Below are positions 1-7,582 of a stretch of 64,000 nt of DNA, in pieces. Position 1 is the first letter of the stretch. The number at the start of each line of letters is the position of its first letter. A program made the position numbers and the translations under genes. Under the pieces are notes generated by a model. It had not been told where the DNA came from, searched no databases, and saw only the letters and a program-made list of their open reading frames with translations. Origin of the DNA: Nocardioides sp. Root140 (GTDB taxonomy: Bacteria > Actinomycetota > Actinomycetes > Propionibacteriales > Nocardioidaceae); the NCBI RefSeq assembly GCF_001426745.1, contig NZ_LMFI01000012.1, positions 181,907 through 245,906 on the forward strand. The letters are read 5' to 3'.

Positions 1-1214
1 TCACCGCACGCGGTGTGCAGGTCTGTGGTGTCCGGCTGCCAGTCGGCGCCGTCGACGGTGTAGTCGATGGCGTCGGTGTTGGCCAGGCAGAACGCCTCCT
101 TGCGCGAGCGGACCACGCCCACCTTGTGCGCATCGAGCAGGCGGTAGCGGGCGAAGTCACGGAAGTGCCAGTGCTGGTGGGTGTCCTTGTTGTCCCACGC
201 CATGGTGCCGACCAGGCGATAGCCGACCTGGTTGCCGTCGGCGTCCAGGAAGTACTGGTAGGCGTCCATGATGTCCTCGTTCGGCCGACGGAAGCCGTCG
301 ACGACGAGGGGACTGTTGCCGGCGTTCCACACGTTCGCGGAGAACTGCAGGTAGTTGCCCGAGCCGTCCACCCGGATGCCGAACGCGGGGATCGAGCGCA
401 GGTCGGGCTGGGGCTCGCCCGGTGCACCGGCTGCCGCCCTGGTGGGCTCGGTCGTGCCTGGTCGCAACGACGGCGTGACGGTCCGACGCTCGTGATCGTC
501 GTAGTCGGGTGCGTCCTTGCTGACCCGAAGGGTGAAGGTCTTCACCCCGTCCGAGGCGGGGATGCCGAAAAGGGTGCGGTACTTCGCGGTGACCGCCACC
601 GTCACCTGGTAGCGCCCCGGCGCGAGCTTCAGCCGCATCCAGGAGTCGAGCCGTGTGGCGTAGCCCTCCTGGATGCCCATCACCGAGCCGAGCATGATGC
701 GGCTGGTCGAGCAGCTCTGGGGGTACGGCGAGCGCAGCGGGGCATCGGGGTGTGCCCTCTCGGTGGACCAGCTGTTCAGGCAGCCGGACCGGTAGCGGGT
801 GGTGACGAGTTCGCCGCCCTTGCGAAAGTCCATCCGCAGGAAGCCGGGCAGGCCCGCGAAGTCGGTGACCGTACGCCGGGGAAGGGTGACCACCTCGCCC
901 CCGTGGTGCCAGGTGGTGACGATCGGGGCGCCGTACGCCGTGCGCTTCGACCTGATCTCGAAGGGGGCACCCTGCGCCACCAGTCGCAGCGACGGGTCGA
1001 ACTCGACCCGCGTGCCGGACAGGTAGCCCTCGACCAGGCGGGGCGCCGTCAGTCGCAGCGGTGACGGGGTGGCCTCGTCGGCGGTCGAGACGCCCGAGGC
1101 CCCGGAAGATGCCGTGGACAGGGTCGGTGCCGCCCCGGCCGTGCTGCCGGCGGCGACACAGGCGAGTGCGGTGAGTGGAGCAGCAAGGGCGATGACGAGC
1201 CTGGAACGTTTCAC
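1..1214 (-). CDS. Exported lysyl oxidase-like protein, C-terminus cut by window edge
   Basis: The frame is open from a GTG at 1214, preceded by GGGAGG 6 nt upstream, to the window edge, giving 404 codons without the C-terminus. Residues 1-30 form a signal peptide (MKRSRLVIALAAPLTALAC, then small residues to AGAAP). The copper-site motif THQHWHFRDFARYRLL carries His346, His348 and His350, matching the HxHxH copper ligands of lysyl oxidases. The family oxidatively deaminates lysine side chains of secreted proteins; the substrate here is unknown. The quinone-cofactor Tyr/Lys region is mostly beyond the edge, so activity cannot be judged. It is divergent from proA with an 88-bp gap. Family assignment is good; physiological role is open. 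Confidence 0.8.
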   Translation of the reverse strand, partial: MKRSRLVIALAAPLTALACVAAGSTAGAAPTLSTASSGASGVSTADEATPSPLRLTAPRLVEGYLSGTRVEFDPSLRLVAQGAPFEIRSKRTAYGAPIVTTWHHGGEVVTLPRRTVTDFAGLPGFLRMDFRKGGELVTTRYRSGCLNSWSTERAHPDAPLRSPYPQSCSTSRIMLGSVMGIQEGYATRLDSWMRLKLAPGRYQVTVAVTAKYRTLFGIPASDGVKTFTLRVSKDAPDYDDHERRTVTPSLRPGTTEPTRAAAGAPGEPQPDLRSIPAFGIRVDGSGNYLQFSANVWNAGNSPLVVDGFRRPNEDIMDAYQYFLDADGNQVGYRLVGTMAWDNKDTHQHWHFRDFARYRLLDAHKVGVVRSRKEAFCLANTDAIDYTVDGADWQPDTTDLHTACG

Positions 1215-1290
1215 GTGTTGCCTCCCGATGGATGGACTCCCTGCTGTGTCAGACGCCTGAGACACCCCGATGGTTGCGTCGTTCGCCGAC

Positions 1291-1296
1291 TAGGCT
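1291..1296 (+). promoter_or_regulatory. -10 box TAGGCT for leaderless proA
   Basis: TAGGCT fits the TANNNT -10 consensus and ends 6 nt before the proA GTG, so transcription would begin at or next to the start codon. The AAGGA just before the GTG is too close to act as a normal ribosome binding site. No clear -35 is seen. Inferred from spacing only. Confidence 0.5.
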
Positions 1297-1302
1297 CAAG
1301 GA

Positions 1303-2553
1303 GTGAGCATCGAGCAGGACGTCAGGACAGTCGCGGAGCGCGCCCGGGAGGCGAGCCACGATCTCGCGATCGCCACCAGGTCGACCAAGGACGCCGTGCT
1401 GGCGGCGATGGCCGACGCGCTGGAGGCCGGGACCGAGTCCATCGTGGCCGCGAACCGCGACGACATCGCCCGGGCCGAGCAGGCCGGCACGCCGCCCAAC
1501 ATCATCGACCGGCTGCGCCTCGACCGCGAGCGCATCGAGGGCATGGCCCAGGGCCTCCGCGACGTCGCCGGGCTGGCCGACCCGGTCGGCGAGGTGGTGC
1601 GCGGCAGCACGCTGGCCAACGGCCTCGAGCTGCGCCAGGTGCGGGTGCCGTTCGGCGTGGTCGGCATCATCTACGAAGCCCGTCCCAACGTGACCGCCGA
1701 CGCCGCAGGCATCTGCCTCAAGTCCGGGAACTCGGTGCTGCTCAAGGGCTCCAACTCCGCGCTCTCCTCCAACACCCGCATCGTCGAGGTGCTCCGCGAG
1801 GCGATCGAGGGACTCGGCCTCAACCCCGACGTCGTGCAGCTGGTGCCGGGGGAGGGCCACGAGGGCGCCAAGGTGCTGATGCGGGCGCGCGGCCTGGTCG
1901 ACGTACTCATCCCGCGCGGAGGCGCCGGCCTGATCCGCAGCGTGGTCGCCGAGTCGACGGTGCCTGTGATCGAGACCGGTGTCGGGAACTGCCACGTCTA
2001 CGTCGACGTCGACGCCGACCTCGAGAAGGCGGTCGCGATCGTGGTCAACTCCAAGACCCACCGCACCAGTGTGTGCAACGCGGCCGAGACCCTGCTGGTG
2101 CACGAGGACATCGCCGATGACTTCCTGCCGACGATCATCGACGCCCTGCAGGACAAGGGCGTCACGATCCACGGCGACGAGCGCTTCCGTGAGTACGACG
2201 GGGTGGTGCCGGCCACCGACGAGGACTACGCCGAGGAGTTCCTCAGCCTCGACATCGCGGCTGCCGTCGTCCCCGACATCGAGGGGGCGATCCGGCACAT
2301 CCGCGCCAACAGCAGCCAGCACACCGAGGCGATCGTGACCGAGAGCCAGGCGGCGGCCCGGCGCTTCACCACGGCCGTGGACTCGGCCGCCGTGCTGGTC
2401 AACGCGTCCACGCGATTCACCGACGGGGGTGAGTTCGGCTTCGGTGCGGAGATCGGCATCAGCACCCAGAAGCTGCACGCCCGCGGCCCCATGGGACTGG
2501 TCGAGATGACCAGCACGAAATACGTCGTGACGGGGGACGGTCACATCCGCTGA
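1303..2553 (+). CDS. proA: Gamma-glutamyl phosphate reductase
   Basis: Second step of proline synthesis: NADPH-dependent reduction of gamma-glutamyl phosphate to glutamate-5-semialdehyde in the cytosol. The 416-aa length is typical. It is an aldehyde dehydrogenase-fold enzyme; the catalytic cysteine lies in SVCNAAET at residue 258, and the GNCHVYVD and EFGFGAEIGIST blocks are characteristic. The GTG start at 1303 fits a leaderless transcript. proB is not in the window; nadD and rsfS follow downstream, an arrangement common in actinobacteria. Confidence 0.97.
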   Translation: MSIEQDVRTVAERAREASHDLAIATRSTKDAVLAAMADALEAGTESIVAANRDDIARAEQAGTPPNIIDRLRLDRERIEGMAQGLRDVAGLADPVGEVVRGSTLANGLELRQVRVPFGVVGIIYEARPNVTADAAGICLKSGNSVLLKGSNSALSSNTRIVEVLREAIEGLGLNPDVVQLVPGEGHEGAKVLMRARGLVDVLIPRGGAGLIRSVVAESTVPVIETGVGNCHVYVDVDADLEKAVAIVVNSKTHRTSVCNAAETLLVHEDIADDFLPTIIDALQDKGVTIHGDERFREYDGVVPATDEDYAEEFLSLDIAAAVVPDIEGAIRHIRANSSQHTEAIVTESQAAARRFTTAVDSAAVLVNASTRFTDGGEFGFGAEIGISTQKLHARGPMGLVEMTSTKYVVTGDGHIR

Positions 2554-2610
2554 GGCAACAGCCTGTAGCGTCCCTGTCATGCGTGGGGTGCGACTCGGGG
2601 GAGCCGGGGC

Positions 2611-3069
2611 ATGAAGGCGTTCTTCGGCACACTCGGCTTCAGCATCCTCTCGGCCGTCGTGCCGATCTTCAACGTCGAGGTCTACCTGGTGGCTCTCGCC
2701 ACCCAGATCCCCAAGAGTGCCGCCCTCCCGGTCGCCATTGCGGCGGGCGCGGGCCAGGCCCTGGGCAAGGTGCTGTGGTACCACGGCACGCAGAAGTCGC
2801 TGCAGCTGCCGTGGATGCGCAAGCGCATGGAGTCCGAGCGCTGGAAGAACAGCTTCGACCGCTGGGAGAAGCGCATCGAGGCCCGGCCGAGGTTGGCCGC
2901 AGCCTTCATGTTCTCCAGCGCCCTGGTCGGAGCGCCACCCCTGCTGGTGATGGGTGCGATCGCCGGCGCCCTGCGGTTCAACATGACGATGTACGTCACC
3001 ACCATCTTCGTCGGACGCAGCATCCAGTCGTGGGTGATCCTGGCCGGCCTGACCAGCCTGTTCCACTGA
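2611..3069 (+). CDS. Small membrane protein, VTT/YqaA-like
   Basis: The 152-aa protein has hydrophobic segments at about residues 5-30, 40-57, 96-118 and 126-148, split by a charged loop of about 40 residues rich in Lys, Arg and Trp. The layout and the motif FNVEVYLVALA resemble the small YqaA/VTT (DedA-related) membrane proteins, some of which act in phospholipid or undecaprenyl phosphate transport. That link is a resemblance only. GGGGGAGCCGGGGC before the ATG can serve as a ribosome binding site. It lies 57 bp after proA and may share its transcript. Confidence 0.6.
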   Translation: MKAFFGTLGFSILSAVVPIFNVEVYLVALATQIPKSAALPVAIAAGAGQALGKVLWYHGTQKSLQLPWMRKRMESERWKNSFDRWEKRIEARPRLAAAFMFSSALVGAPPLLVMGAIAGALRFNMTMYVTTIFVGRSIQSWVILAGLTSLFH

Positions 3070-3129
3070 GTCCGGTGCCGGGTGAATCCGGATCGGCGTC
3101 CGGTGGCGTGGCCGACGCCCGGCTCACGA

Positions 3130-3135
3130 TAGGAT
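3130..3135 (+). promoter_or_regulatory. -10 box TAGGAT before small membrane protein and nadD operon
   Basis: TAGGAT ends 7 nt before the ATG at 3143 and no ribosome binding site is present, so a leaderless transcript carrying the small ORF and nadD-rsfS is likely. Confidence 0.45.
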
Positions 3136-3142
3136 CGCGGCC

Positions 3143-3292
3143 ATGTCGTTGACCTCCTTGACCATCATCGCCGCCGAGGCCCACAGTGAGCCCGCCGTCA
3201 GCCCGTACGTCGTCGGCGCCATCGCGCTCGGCCTCCTGCTGGCCTCACTGCTGATCCTGATTGCCATCGGCGGCGGGCGCGAGCACAGCTGA
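3143..3292 (+). CDS. 49-aa single-pass membrane protein
   Basis: The short reading frame begins ATG at 3143 and ends TGA at 3292, two bases before the nadD start. A short polar N-terminus is followed by one strongly hydrophobic helix (about residues 22-43, VVGAIALGLLLASLLILIAI) and a charged tail GGGREHS. The -10 box 7 nt upstream and the tight spacing to nadD support it as a real gene. Function is unknown. Comparable mini-proteins occur before nadD in related actinobacteria, from general recollection. Confidence 0.65.
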   Translation: MSLTSLTIIAAEAHSEPAVSPYVVGAIALGLLLASLLILIAIGGGREHS

Positions 3293-3294
3293 TC

Positions 3295-3906
3295 ATGGGC
3301 GAACGCCGTCGCGTGGGGGTGATGGGTGGCACCTTCGACCCGATCCACCACGGACACCTCGTCGCGGCCAGCGAGGTGCAGGCGTGGTTCGACCTCGACG
3401 AGGTCATCTTCGTGCCCACCGGCGATCCGTGGCAGAAGTCGGATCGCGTGGTGTCACCGGCGGAGCACCGATATCTGATGACGGTGATCGCGACCGCGGC
3501 GAATCCCCGGTTCACCGTCTCCCGGGTCGACATCGACCGGGACGGTCCGACGTACACGATCGACACGCTGCGCGACCTGGGCGAGCAGCTGCCCGACGCC
3601 GATCTCTACTTCATCACCGGGGCGGACGCGCTGGCCAACATCTTCACCTGGCGTGACGTCGAGGAGCTGTTCAAGCTCGCCAACTTCGTGGGCTGCACCC
3701 GGCCCGGCTACGAGATGGAGGCCGAGACCCTGGCCTCGATCCCGCACGAACGGGTGACGCTGGTCGAGATTCCCGCCCTGGCGATCTCCTCGACCGACTG
3801 TCGTGACCGCAAGCAACGCGGCGAACCGGTCTGGTACCTCGTGCCGGACGGTGTCGTCCAATACATCGCCAAGCACGACCTCTATCCCTCTGGAGCAACG
3901 AAGTGA
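3295..3906 (+). CDS. nadD: Nicotinate-nucleotide adenylyltransferase
   Basis: Transfers AMP from ATP to nicotinate mononucleotide to make deamido-NAD in NAD synthesis. The 203-aa protein carries the nucleotidyltransferase motif GGTFDPIHHGHL near residue 10 and the C-terminal ISSTDCRDR block in place of the usual ISST-x-IR, a modest variation. ITGADALANIFTW is also typical. Its stop overlaps the rsfS GTG by 4 nt, so the two are translationally coupled. Confidence 0.97.
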   Translation: MGERRRVGVMGGTFDPIHHGHLVAASEVQAWFDLDEVIFVPTGDPWQKSDRVVSPAEHRYLMTVIATAANPRFTVSRVDIDRDGPTYTIDTLRDLGEQLPDADLYFITGADALANIFTWRDVEELFKLANFVGCTRPGYEMEAETLASIPHERVTLVEIPALAISSTDCRDRKQRGEPVWYLVPDGVVQYIAKHDLYPSGATK

Positions 3907-4280
3907 CCGCCACCGACCATGCCGTCGAGCTCGTCCATGCCGCCGCACGTGCGGCCTCGGACAAGCTGGCCCAGAAGATCATTGCCTTCGACGTCTCCGA
4001 GCAGTTGGCGATCACCGACGCGTTCGTGCTGGCCTCGGCCTCCAACGACCGCCAGGTCAAGTCGATCGTCGACGAGATCGAGGACAAGCTCCGCGAGATC
4101 GGTGCCAAGCCGATCCGTCGCGAGGGTGAGCGCGACGGACGCTGGGTGCTGATCGACTACGGCGAGATCGTCGTGCACGTGCAGCACGAGGAGGAGCGCG
4201 AGTTCTACGCGCTCGAGCGACTCTGGCGCGACTGTCCGGCCATCGAGCTGCCGGCAGACGTCGTCTCCCACGAGAAGTGA
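3903..4280 (+). CDS. rsfS: Ribosomal silencing factor
   Basis: RsfS binds uL14 on the 50S subunit and blocks joining to 30S in starvation. The 125-aa protein has the family blocks ITDAFVLASASNDRQVKSI, GERDGRWVLIDYGEIVVHV and EEREFYALERLW. GTG start at 3903 overlaps the nadD stop, and its own stop overlaps the next GTG at 4277, making a tight three-gene operon conserved across bacteria. Confidence 0.95.
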   Translation: MTATDHAVELVHAAARAASDKLAQKIIAFDVSEQLAITDAFVLASASNDRQVKSIVDEIEDKLREIGAKPIRREGERDGRWVLIDYGEIVVHVQHEEEREFYALERLWRDCPAIELPADVVSHEK

Positions 4281-4903
4281 CCCGACGACTCGTCCTGCTC
4301 CGGCACGGCCAGACCGCGTGGAACGCGATCGGCCGTGGGCAGGGGCATGCCGACGTCGAGCTCGACGACACGGGGCACGAGCAGGCGTCCGCCGTGGCGC
4401 CGTACGTCGCGGCGTACGCACCGACCGTGCTGTGGTCCTCCGACCTGGCCCGCGCCCGCCAGACTGCGGCGTACGTCTCCAAGGAGACCGGCCTCGACGC
4501 GCGGCTCGACGAGCGGTTCCGCGAGTTCGACCTCGGGGCGCGCACCGGGCTGACCATGGCGGAGTACGCCGAGCAGTTCCCGGCCGAGTACGCCGATTTC
4601 CGGGCCGGGCACTTCACGGCTGTTCCCGGAGGTGAGACGACTGCCGACGTGGTGTCCCGCTTCGCGGACGGGCTCGACGACGTCGTGGCCGGTCTGGCCG
4701 CGGGGGAGTGTGGCGTGGTCGTGGCCCACGGCGCGGCGCTGAAGGTGGCGCTGATGGCCGCACTCAACTGGCCGGGCGAGCAGGCCTCCGGCCTCCAGGG
4801 CCTCGACAACTGCGGTTGGGCGGTGCTCGAGGAGCTCGACGAGGGTGGTCGATTCCGGCTCGCGGCCTACAACCTGACCGCCCGTCCCACCCCTCCCGGG
4901 TGA
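4277..4903 (+). CDS. Histidine phosphatase family protein (phosphoglycerate mutase-like)
   Basis: The 208-aa protein starts with the phosphatase motif LLRHGQTAWN; His10 is the phospho-acceptor, Arg9 and the later VVAHGAALK supply the other catalytic Arg/His pair. This branch of the superfamily includes acid phosphatases and glucosyl-3-phosphoglycerate phosphatases (GpgP) of actinobacteria; substrate cannot be read from sequence. GTG start overlaps the rsfS stop. Transcription probably ends in the repeat-containing gap that follows. Confidence 0.88.
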   Translation: MTRRLVLLRHGQTAWNAIGRGQGHADVELDDTGHEQASAVAPYVAAYAPTVLWSSDLARARQTAAYVSKETGLDARLDERFREFDLGARTGLTMAEYAEQFPAEYADFRAGHFTAVPGGETTADVVSRFADGLDDVVAGLAAGECGVVVAHGAALKVALMAALNWPGEQASGLQGLDNCGWAVLEELDEGGRFRLAAYNLTARPTPPG

Positions 4904-4914
4904 CGCGAGGTGAC

Positions 4915-4972
4915 GGTCGCTCCACACGCGTCGTACGACGTGCGATCCGTCAACAGCGCCGCACAAGTGCCG
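4915..4972 (+). repeat. 3'-intergenic repeat element, copy 1
   Basis: A 20-bp string GGTCGCTCCACACGCGTCGT at 4915-4934 occurs again at 58769-58788; both copies are followed about 20 nt later by CCGTC and then by CGCACAAGTGC. In both cases the element lies 11-35 nt after a stop codon. Copy 1 also contains the perfect palindrome CGTCGTACGACG. Function unknown; possibly a 3'-UTR structure. Confidence 0.6.
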
Positions 4973-5010
4973 TGCCGACCCCCGATTTCGCATCTCGACC
5001 GGACGTTGGT

Positions 5011-5016
5011 TAAACT
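5011..5016 (+). promoter_or_regulatory. Candidate -10 box for tRNA-Ala
   Basis: TAAACT lies about 34 nt before the mature 5' end of the tRNA, in an otherwise GC-rich region. No convincing -35 is seen. Confidence 0.4.
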
Positions 5017-5050
5017 TCCCGACGTTGTCAGCCGCAAGGCTGGTGATGAT

Positions 5051-5126
5051 GGGGCTGTGGCGCAGCTGGTAGCGCACCTGCATGGCATGCAGGGGGTCAG
5101 GGGTTCGAGTCCCCTCAGCTCCACCA
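5051..5126 (+). tRNA. tRNA-Ala (anticodon GGC)
   Basis: A full cloverleaf can be folded: acceptor GGGGCTG pairs with CAGCTCC, the anticodon stem is CCTGC/GCAGG around loop ATGGCAT (anticodon GGC), and the T-arm carries GGTTCGAGTCC. The acceptor has G3:U70, the alanine identity pair. Discriminator A73 is followed by an encoded CCA at 5124-5126. Confidence 0.98.
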
Positions 5127-5132
5127 AATCTC

Positions 5133-5160
5133 AGAGCGGCCGCCTTCGGGCGGCCGTTCT
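5133..5160 (+). terminator. Terminator after tRNA-Ala
   Basis: A 12-bp stem (8 perfect GC pairs CGGCCGCC/GGCGGCCG, then G-U, A-T, G-C and A-T) closes on a TTCG tetraloop 7 nt after the tRNA CCA. The U-tract is short, as usual in GC-rich actinobacteria. Confidence 0.75.
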
Positions 5161-5180
5161 GCGTTGGTGCACCGGGAGCC

Positions 5181-5269
5181 GTGCCGTTCAACATGCAGTT
5201 GGGCTCCGCGAGCCGGCTGTTGAGCGTGACCGGGGCGGGTGAAGGTGCGAACTGCATGTTCAACGGCAC
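5181..5269. repeat. Inverted repeat, 20-bp arms (19/20), 49-nt spacer
   Basis: Left arm 5181-5200 begins GTGCCGTTCAAC; right arm 5250-5269 is its reverse complement with one mismatch. The right copy, read with its preceding base, begins CGAACTGCATG, the same CGAAC opening seen in repeat units elsewhere in the window. The rest of 5161-5421 holds no gene; the next gene starts at 5422. Confidence 0.75.
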
Positions 5270-5421
5270 GCCGGCAGGCGGTCTTCCTGGCTTGTCGCCG
5301 GCGTGGGCCCACGTGCGGCCCGCGAAGTAACCAAATTGCGGCATGCTCGCGGGGCGTCCCGAAACCTAACGTGACACTGGACGCACCGTGCGGCCGAAGC
5401 GTCGAGCTGGGAGGCCGCACG

Positions 5422-6555
5422 ATGGACGTTGAGCTGTTGATTCGACGTGGGCGACGCACGGTGATCGCGGCGGTCGCCATGGCATTGATGATGTTCGCCC
5501 AGCCGACACAGGCGAGTCCGTCGATGACCACGGACGCGACGCCCCGGGTCAACGGCCCCGTCTACGCGATCGCCCAGGTGGGCGACCTGACGATCATCGG
5601 AGGGGACTTCACGACGGTCGGCGGCAAGCCGCGGGCGAACGTGGCCGCCATCCGCGCCGACGGCACCCTCGACCCGACCTTCAACCCGTCGACCGACGGC
5701 ATCGTCCGGGCACTGGCCGGCTCGGCGGACGGCACGACCGTCTACGTGGGCGGCAGGTTCACGACGGCCGGAGGCGCTGCCCGCGCCAACCTGGCGGCGG
5801 TCGACATCGCGACCGGGACCGCGCTCCCGACCTGGCAGGCCGACACGACGGGCACGTCGCCCGGCATCTCGGCCCTGACGACGTACGCCGACAGGCTCTA
5901 CGTGGGTGGCACCTTCAGCGGCATCGACGGAACCGTCCGTGCCTCGCTCGTGGCGCTGAGCTCGTCGGGTGACGTCATCTCGAACTTCCGCTCCCGCGCC
6001 AATGCCGGGGTGAAGTCGATCCGGGTGTCACCGGACGGCGCGGTCGTCTATGCGGCCGGTGCGTTCTCCAAGCTCGGCGGGCTCGACCGTCCGTTCGGTG
6101 TGGGGGCGATCGCCTCGACCACCGGTGACGCCACGGCGTTCAACCCGGCCGAGGGCAGCGACCTCTCGATCACGCTGGGCCTCTCCCCGGACGGCTCACG
6201 TCTCTACTTCTCGACGCCCGACAACCGCCTCTTCTCCTACGACACGGCGACCAGCGACCTGGTGTGGATCCGCAAGACCAGCGGTGACACGCAGGCGATC
6301 TACCCCACGGCGACCGAGGTCTACATCGGCGGGCACTTCTCCCAGATCGTCACCTACAAGATCAAGCGCTGCTTCCTGGCCTCGCTGAACGCCTCGGACG
6401 GCACGGTGACCCCTTGGGACCCGAACCCCGTCGGTGGCGACATGGGGGTCTGGGCGATCACCCCGACGCCGAACTCGCTGTCGGTCGGCGGCACCTTCAC
6501 CACGGTCGGCGGGGTCGACCGGGTCCGGTTCGCCCGCTTCCCCGGCACTCCGTAG
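5422..6555 (+). CDS. Exported delta-60-repeat beta-propeller-like protein
   Basis: The 377-aa protein starts at ATG 5422, with GGGAGG 7 nt upstream and a signal peptide (about residues 1-35, ending QPTQAS). In-frame codons further upstream lack a signal peptide. The body is built of repeats of about 50 residues with the pattern V-x-I-G-G-x-F-T-T-V-G-G...R-x-N-x-A, the delta-60 (DUF5122) repeat, at least six times. Such repeats fold as propeller-type surface or secreted modules; no catalytic residues are evident. Function unknown. It sits alone between hairpins. Confidence 0.8.
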   Translation: MDVELLIRRGRRTVIAAVAMALMMFAQPTQASPSMTTDATPRVNGPVYAIAQVGDLTIIGGDFTTVGGKPRANVAAIRADGTLDPTFNPSTDGIVRALAGSADGTTVYVGGRFTTAGGAARANLAAVDIATGTALPTWQADTTGTSPGISALTTYADRLYVGGTFSGIDGTVRASLVALSSSGDVISNFRSRANAGVKSIRVSPDGAVVYAAGAFSKLGGLDRPFGVGAIASTTGDATAFNPAEGSDLSITLGLSPDGSRLYFSTPDNRLFSYDTATSDLVWIRKTSGDTQAIYPTATEVYIGGHFSQIVTYKIKRCFLASLNASDGTVTPWDPNPVGGDMGVWAITPTPNSLSVGGTFTTVGGVDRVRFARFPGTP

Positions 6556-6575
6556 ACAGTCGCAGGCAGTCGATC

Positions 6576-6618
6576 TGCTGGAGGGAATCACGCGGAACCT
6601 GCGTGATTCCCTCCAGCA
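6576..6618 (+). terminator. Long perfect hairpin after delta-60 gene
   Basis: An 18-bp perfect stem (TGCTGGAGGGAATCACGC and its complement) with a 7-nt loop begins 20 nt after the stop codon at 6555. No U-run follows, so it is a GC-type terminator or mRNA 3' end. Confidence 0.7.
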
Positions 6619-6645
6619 ATGCCGGTCGTGCCTGTTCCCTTCGTA

Positions 6646-6684
6646 CCTGAAGTATGTGAGACTCCACGTAACACGTACTTCAGG
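6646..6684 (+). promoter_or_regulatory. Hairpin/operator overlapping ribosome binding site of alpha/beta hydrolase
   Basis: Arms 6646-6658 (CCTGAAGTATGTG) and 6672-6684 (CACGTACTTCAGG) pair over 13 bp with one T-G wobble and a 13-nt loop. The right arm covers the first half of the AGGAGG ribosome binding site at 6682-6687. It could sequester that site or be a palindromic repressor operator. Confidence 0.55.
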
Positions 6685-6696
6685 AGGCTTGTCGAC

Positions 6697-7509
6697 ATGC
6701 AGTTGTCCCACCTGGTCCATGATCGCGCCGGTTCTGGTGAACCCGTCGTGCTGATCCACGGCATCGGTCACCGGCGCGGTGCCTGGGCGCCGCTCTTCGA
6801 CCGTCTCGCCGACCGCTACGACGTGATCGCGCTCGACCTCGCCGGGTTCGGTGACTCCCCGGGCTACCCGAAGGGCGTGGCCTACACGATGGACCACGCG
6901 TGCGCCGACCTCGCGGCGAACTTCGCGGAGTGGGGCATCGACCGCCCGCACGTCGTCGGCAACTCGCTCGGTGGCGCGATCGCCCTCGAGCTCGGTGCCC
7001 GTGGTCTGGCGTCGTCGGTGACCGCAATCAGCCCGGCCGGGTTCTTCGGCCGCGTCGACCGCTTCCAGGCGCTGGTCCCTCTTGTACTCATGCGAGTCGC
7101 GGCGACCCTGCCCGATCGGGTCCTCCAGCTGGTCGCCGGGTCAGCCGCGGGCAGGCGCCTGGTCGGTGCTCCGCTCTATGCCCATCCGGACCGCATGACG
7201 GCGTGGGCGACGTACCAGGACTGCCTGGCGATGAAGCGCAGCAGCGGATTCTTCCCGACCGCCCGTTCGGGCGTCGGGTACGCATTCGAGGAGCAGGTCG
7301 ACGTGCCGACCACGGTGGCGTGGGGGACCAAGGACAGGCTGTTGCCCTACCGACAGTCCCGGACGGCGCGCCTGCGACTCCCGGCGGCGCGCCACGTGCC
7401 GCTCAAGGACTGCGGCCACGTGCCGATGATCGACGATCCCGACGCGATCCTCGACGTCATCGACGAGGTCGTGGGACGCACCCGGAGCAGCAGTCGGGGC
7501 GTCGCCTGA
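6697..7509 (+). CDS. Alpha/beta hydrolase
   Basis: The 270-aa protein has the oxyanion-hole motif VVLIHGIGHRRGAW near residue 18, the nucleophile elbow VGNSLGGA (Ser about residue 92), a late Asp region and the C-terminal catalytic-His region DCGHVPMIDDP. This is the serine-hydrolase fold of esterases, lipases and epoxide hydrolases; substrate is unknown. The start is ATG 6697 because AGGAGG lies 9 nt before it. A hairpin overlaps that site. Confidence 0.88.
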   Translation: MQLSHLVHDRAGSGEPVVLIHGIGHRRGAWAPLFDRLADRYDVIALDLAGFGDSPGYPKGVAYTMDHACADLAANFAEWGIDRPHVVGNSLGGAIALELGARGLASSVTAISPAGFFGRVDRFQALVPLVLMRVAATLPDRVLQLVAGSAAGRRLVGAPLYAHPDRMTAWATYQDCLAMKRSSGFFPTARSGVGYAFEEQVDVPTTVAWGTKDRLLPYRQSRTARLRLPAARHVPLKDCGHVPMIDDPDAILDVIDEVVGRTRSSSRGVA

Positions 7510-7519
7510 CCTGACCTGC

Positions 7520-7549
7520 CGAACCGGGGCGAACCACTCCGAACCCTCG
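7520..7549 (+). repeat. Three 10-bp-phased CGAACC units
   Basis: CGAACCGGGG, CGAACCACTC and CGAACCCTCG follow one another with a 10-bp period in the 73-bp gap before the universal stress protein gene. One helical turn of spacing would suit a cooperatively bound regulator; chance in GC-rich DNA is possible. Confidence 0.4.
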
Positions 7550-7582
7550 CCGTCGACCGCAGCGATGGTGCATGGTTGACCC

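Noticed and set aside
5422..6555. Longer start for the delta-60 protein at GTG 5239
   Set aside because: The added 61 residues run through an intergenic inverted repeat and would bury the signal peptide; GGGAGG precedes ATG 5422.
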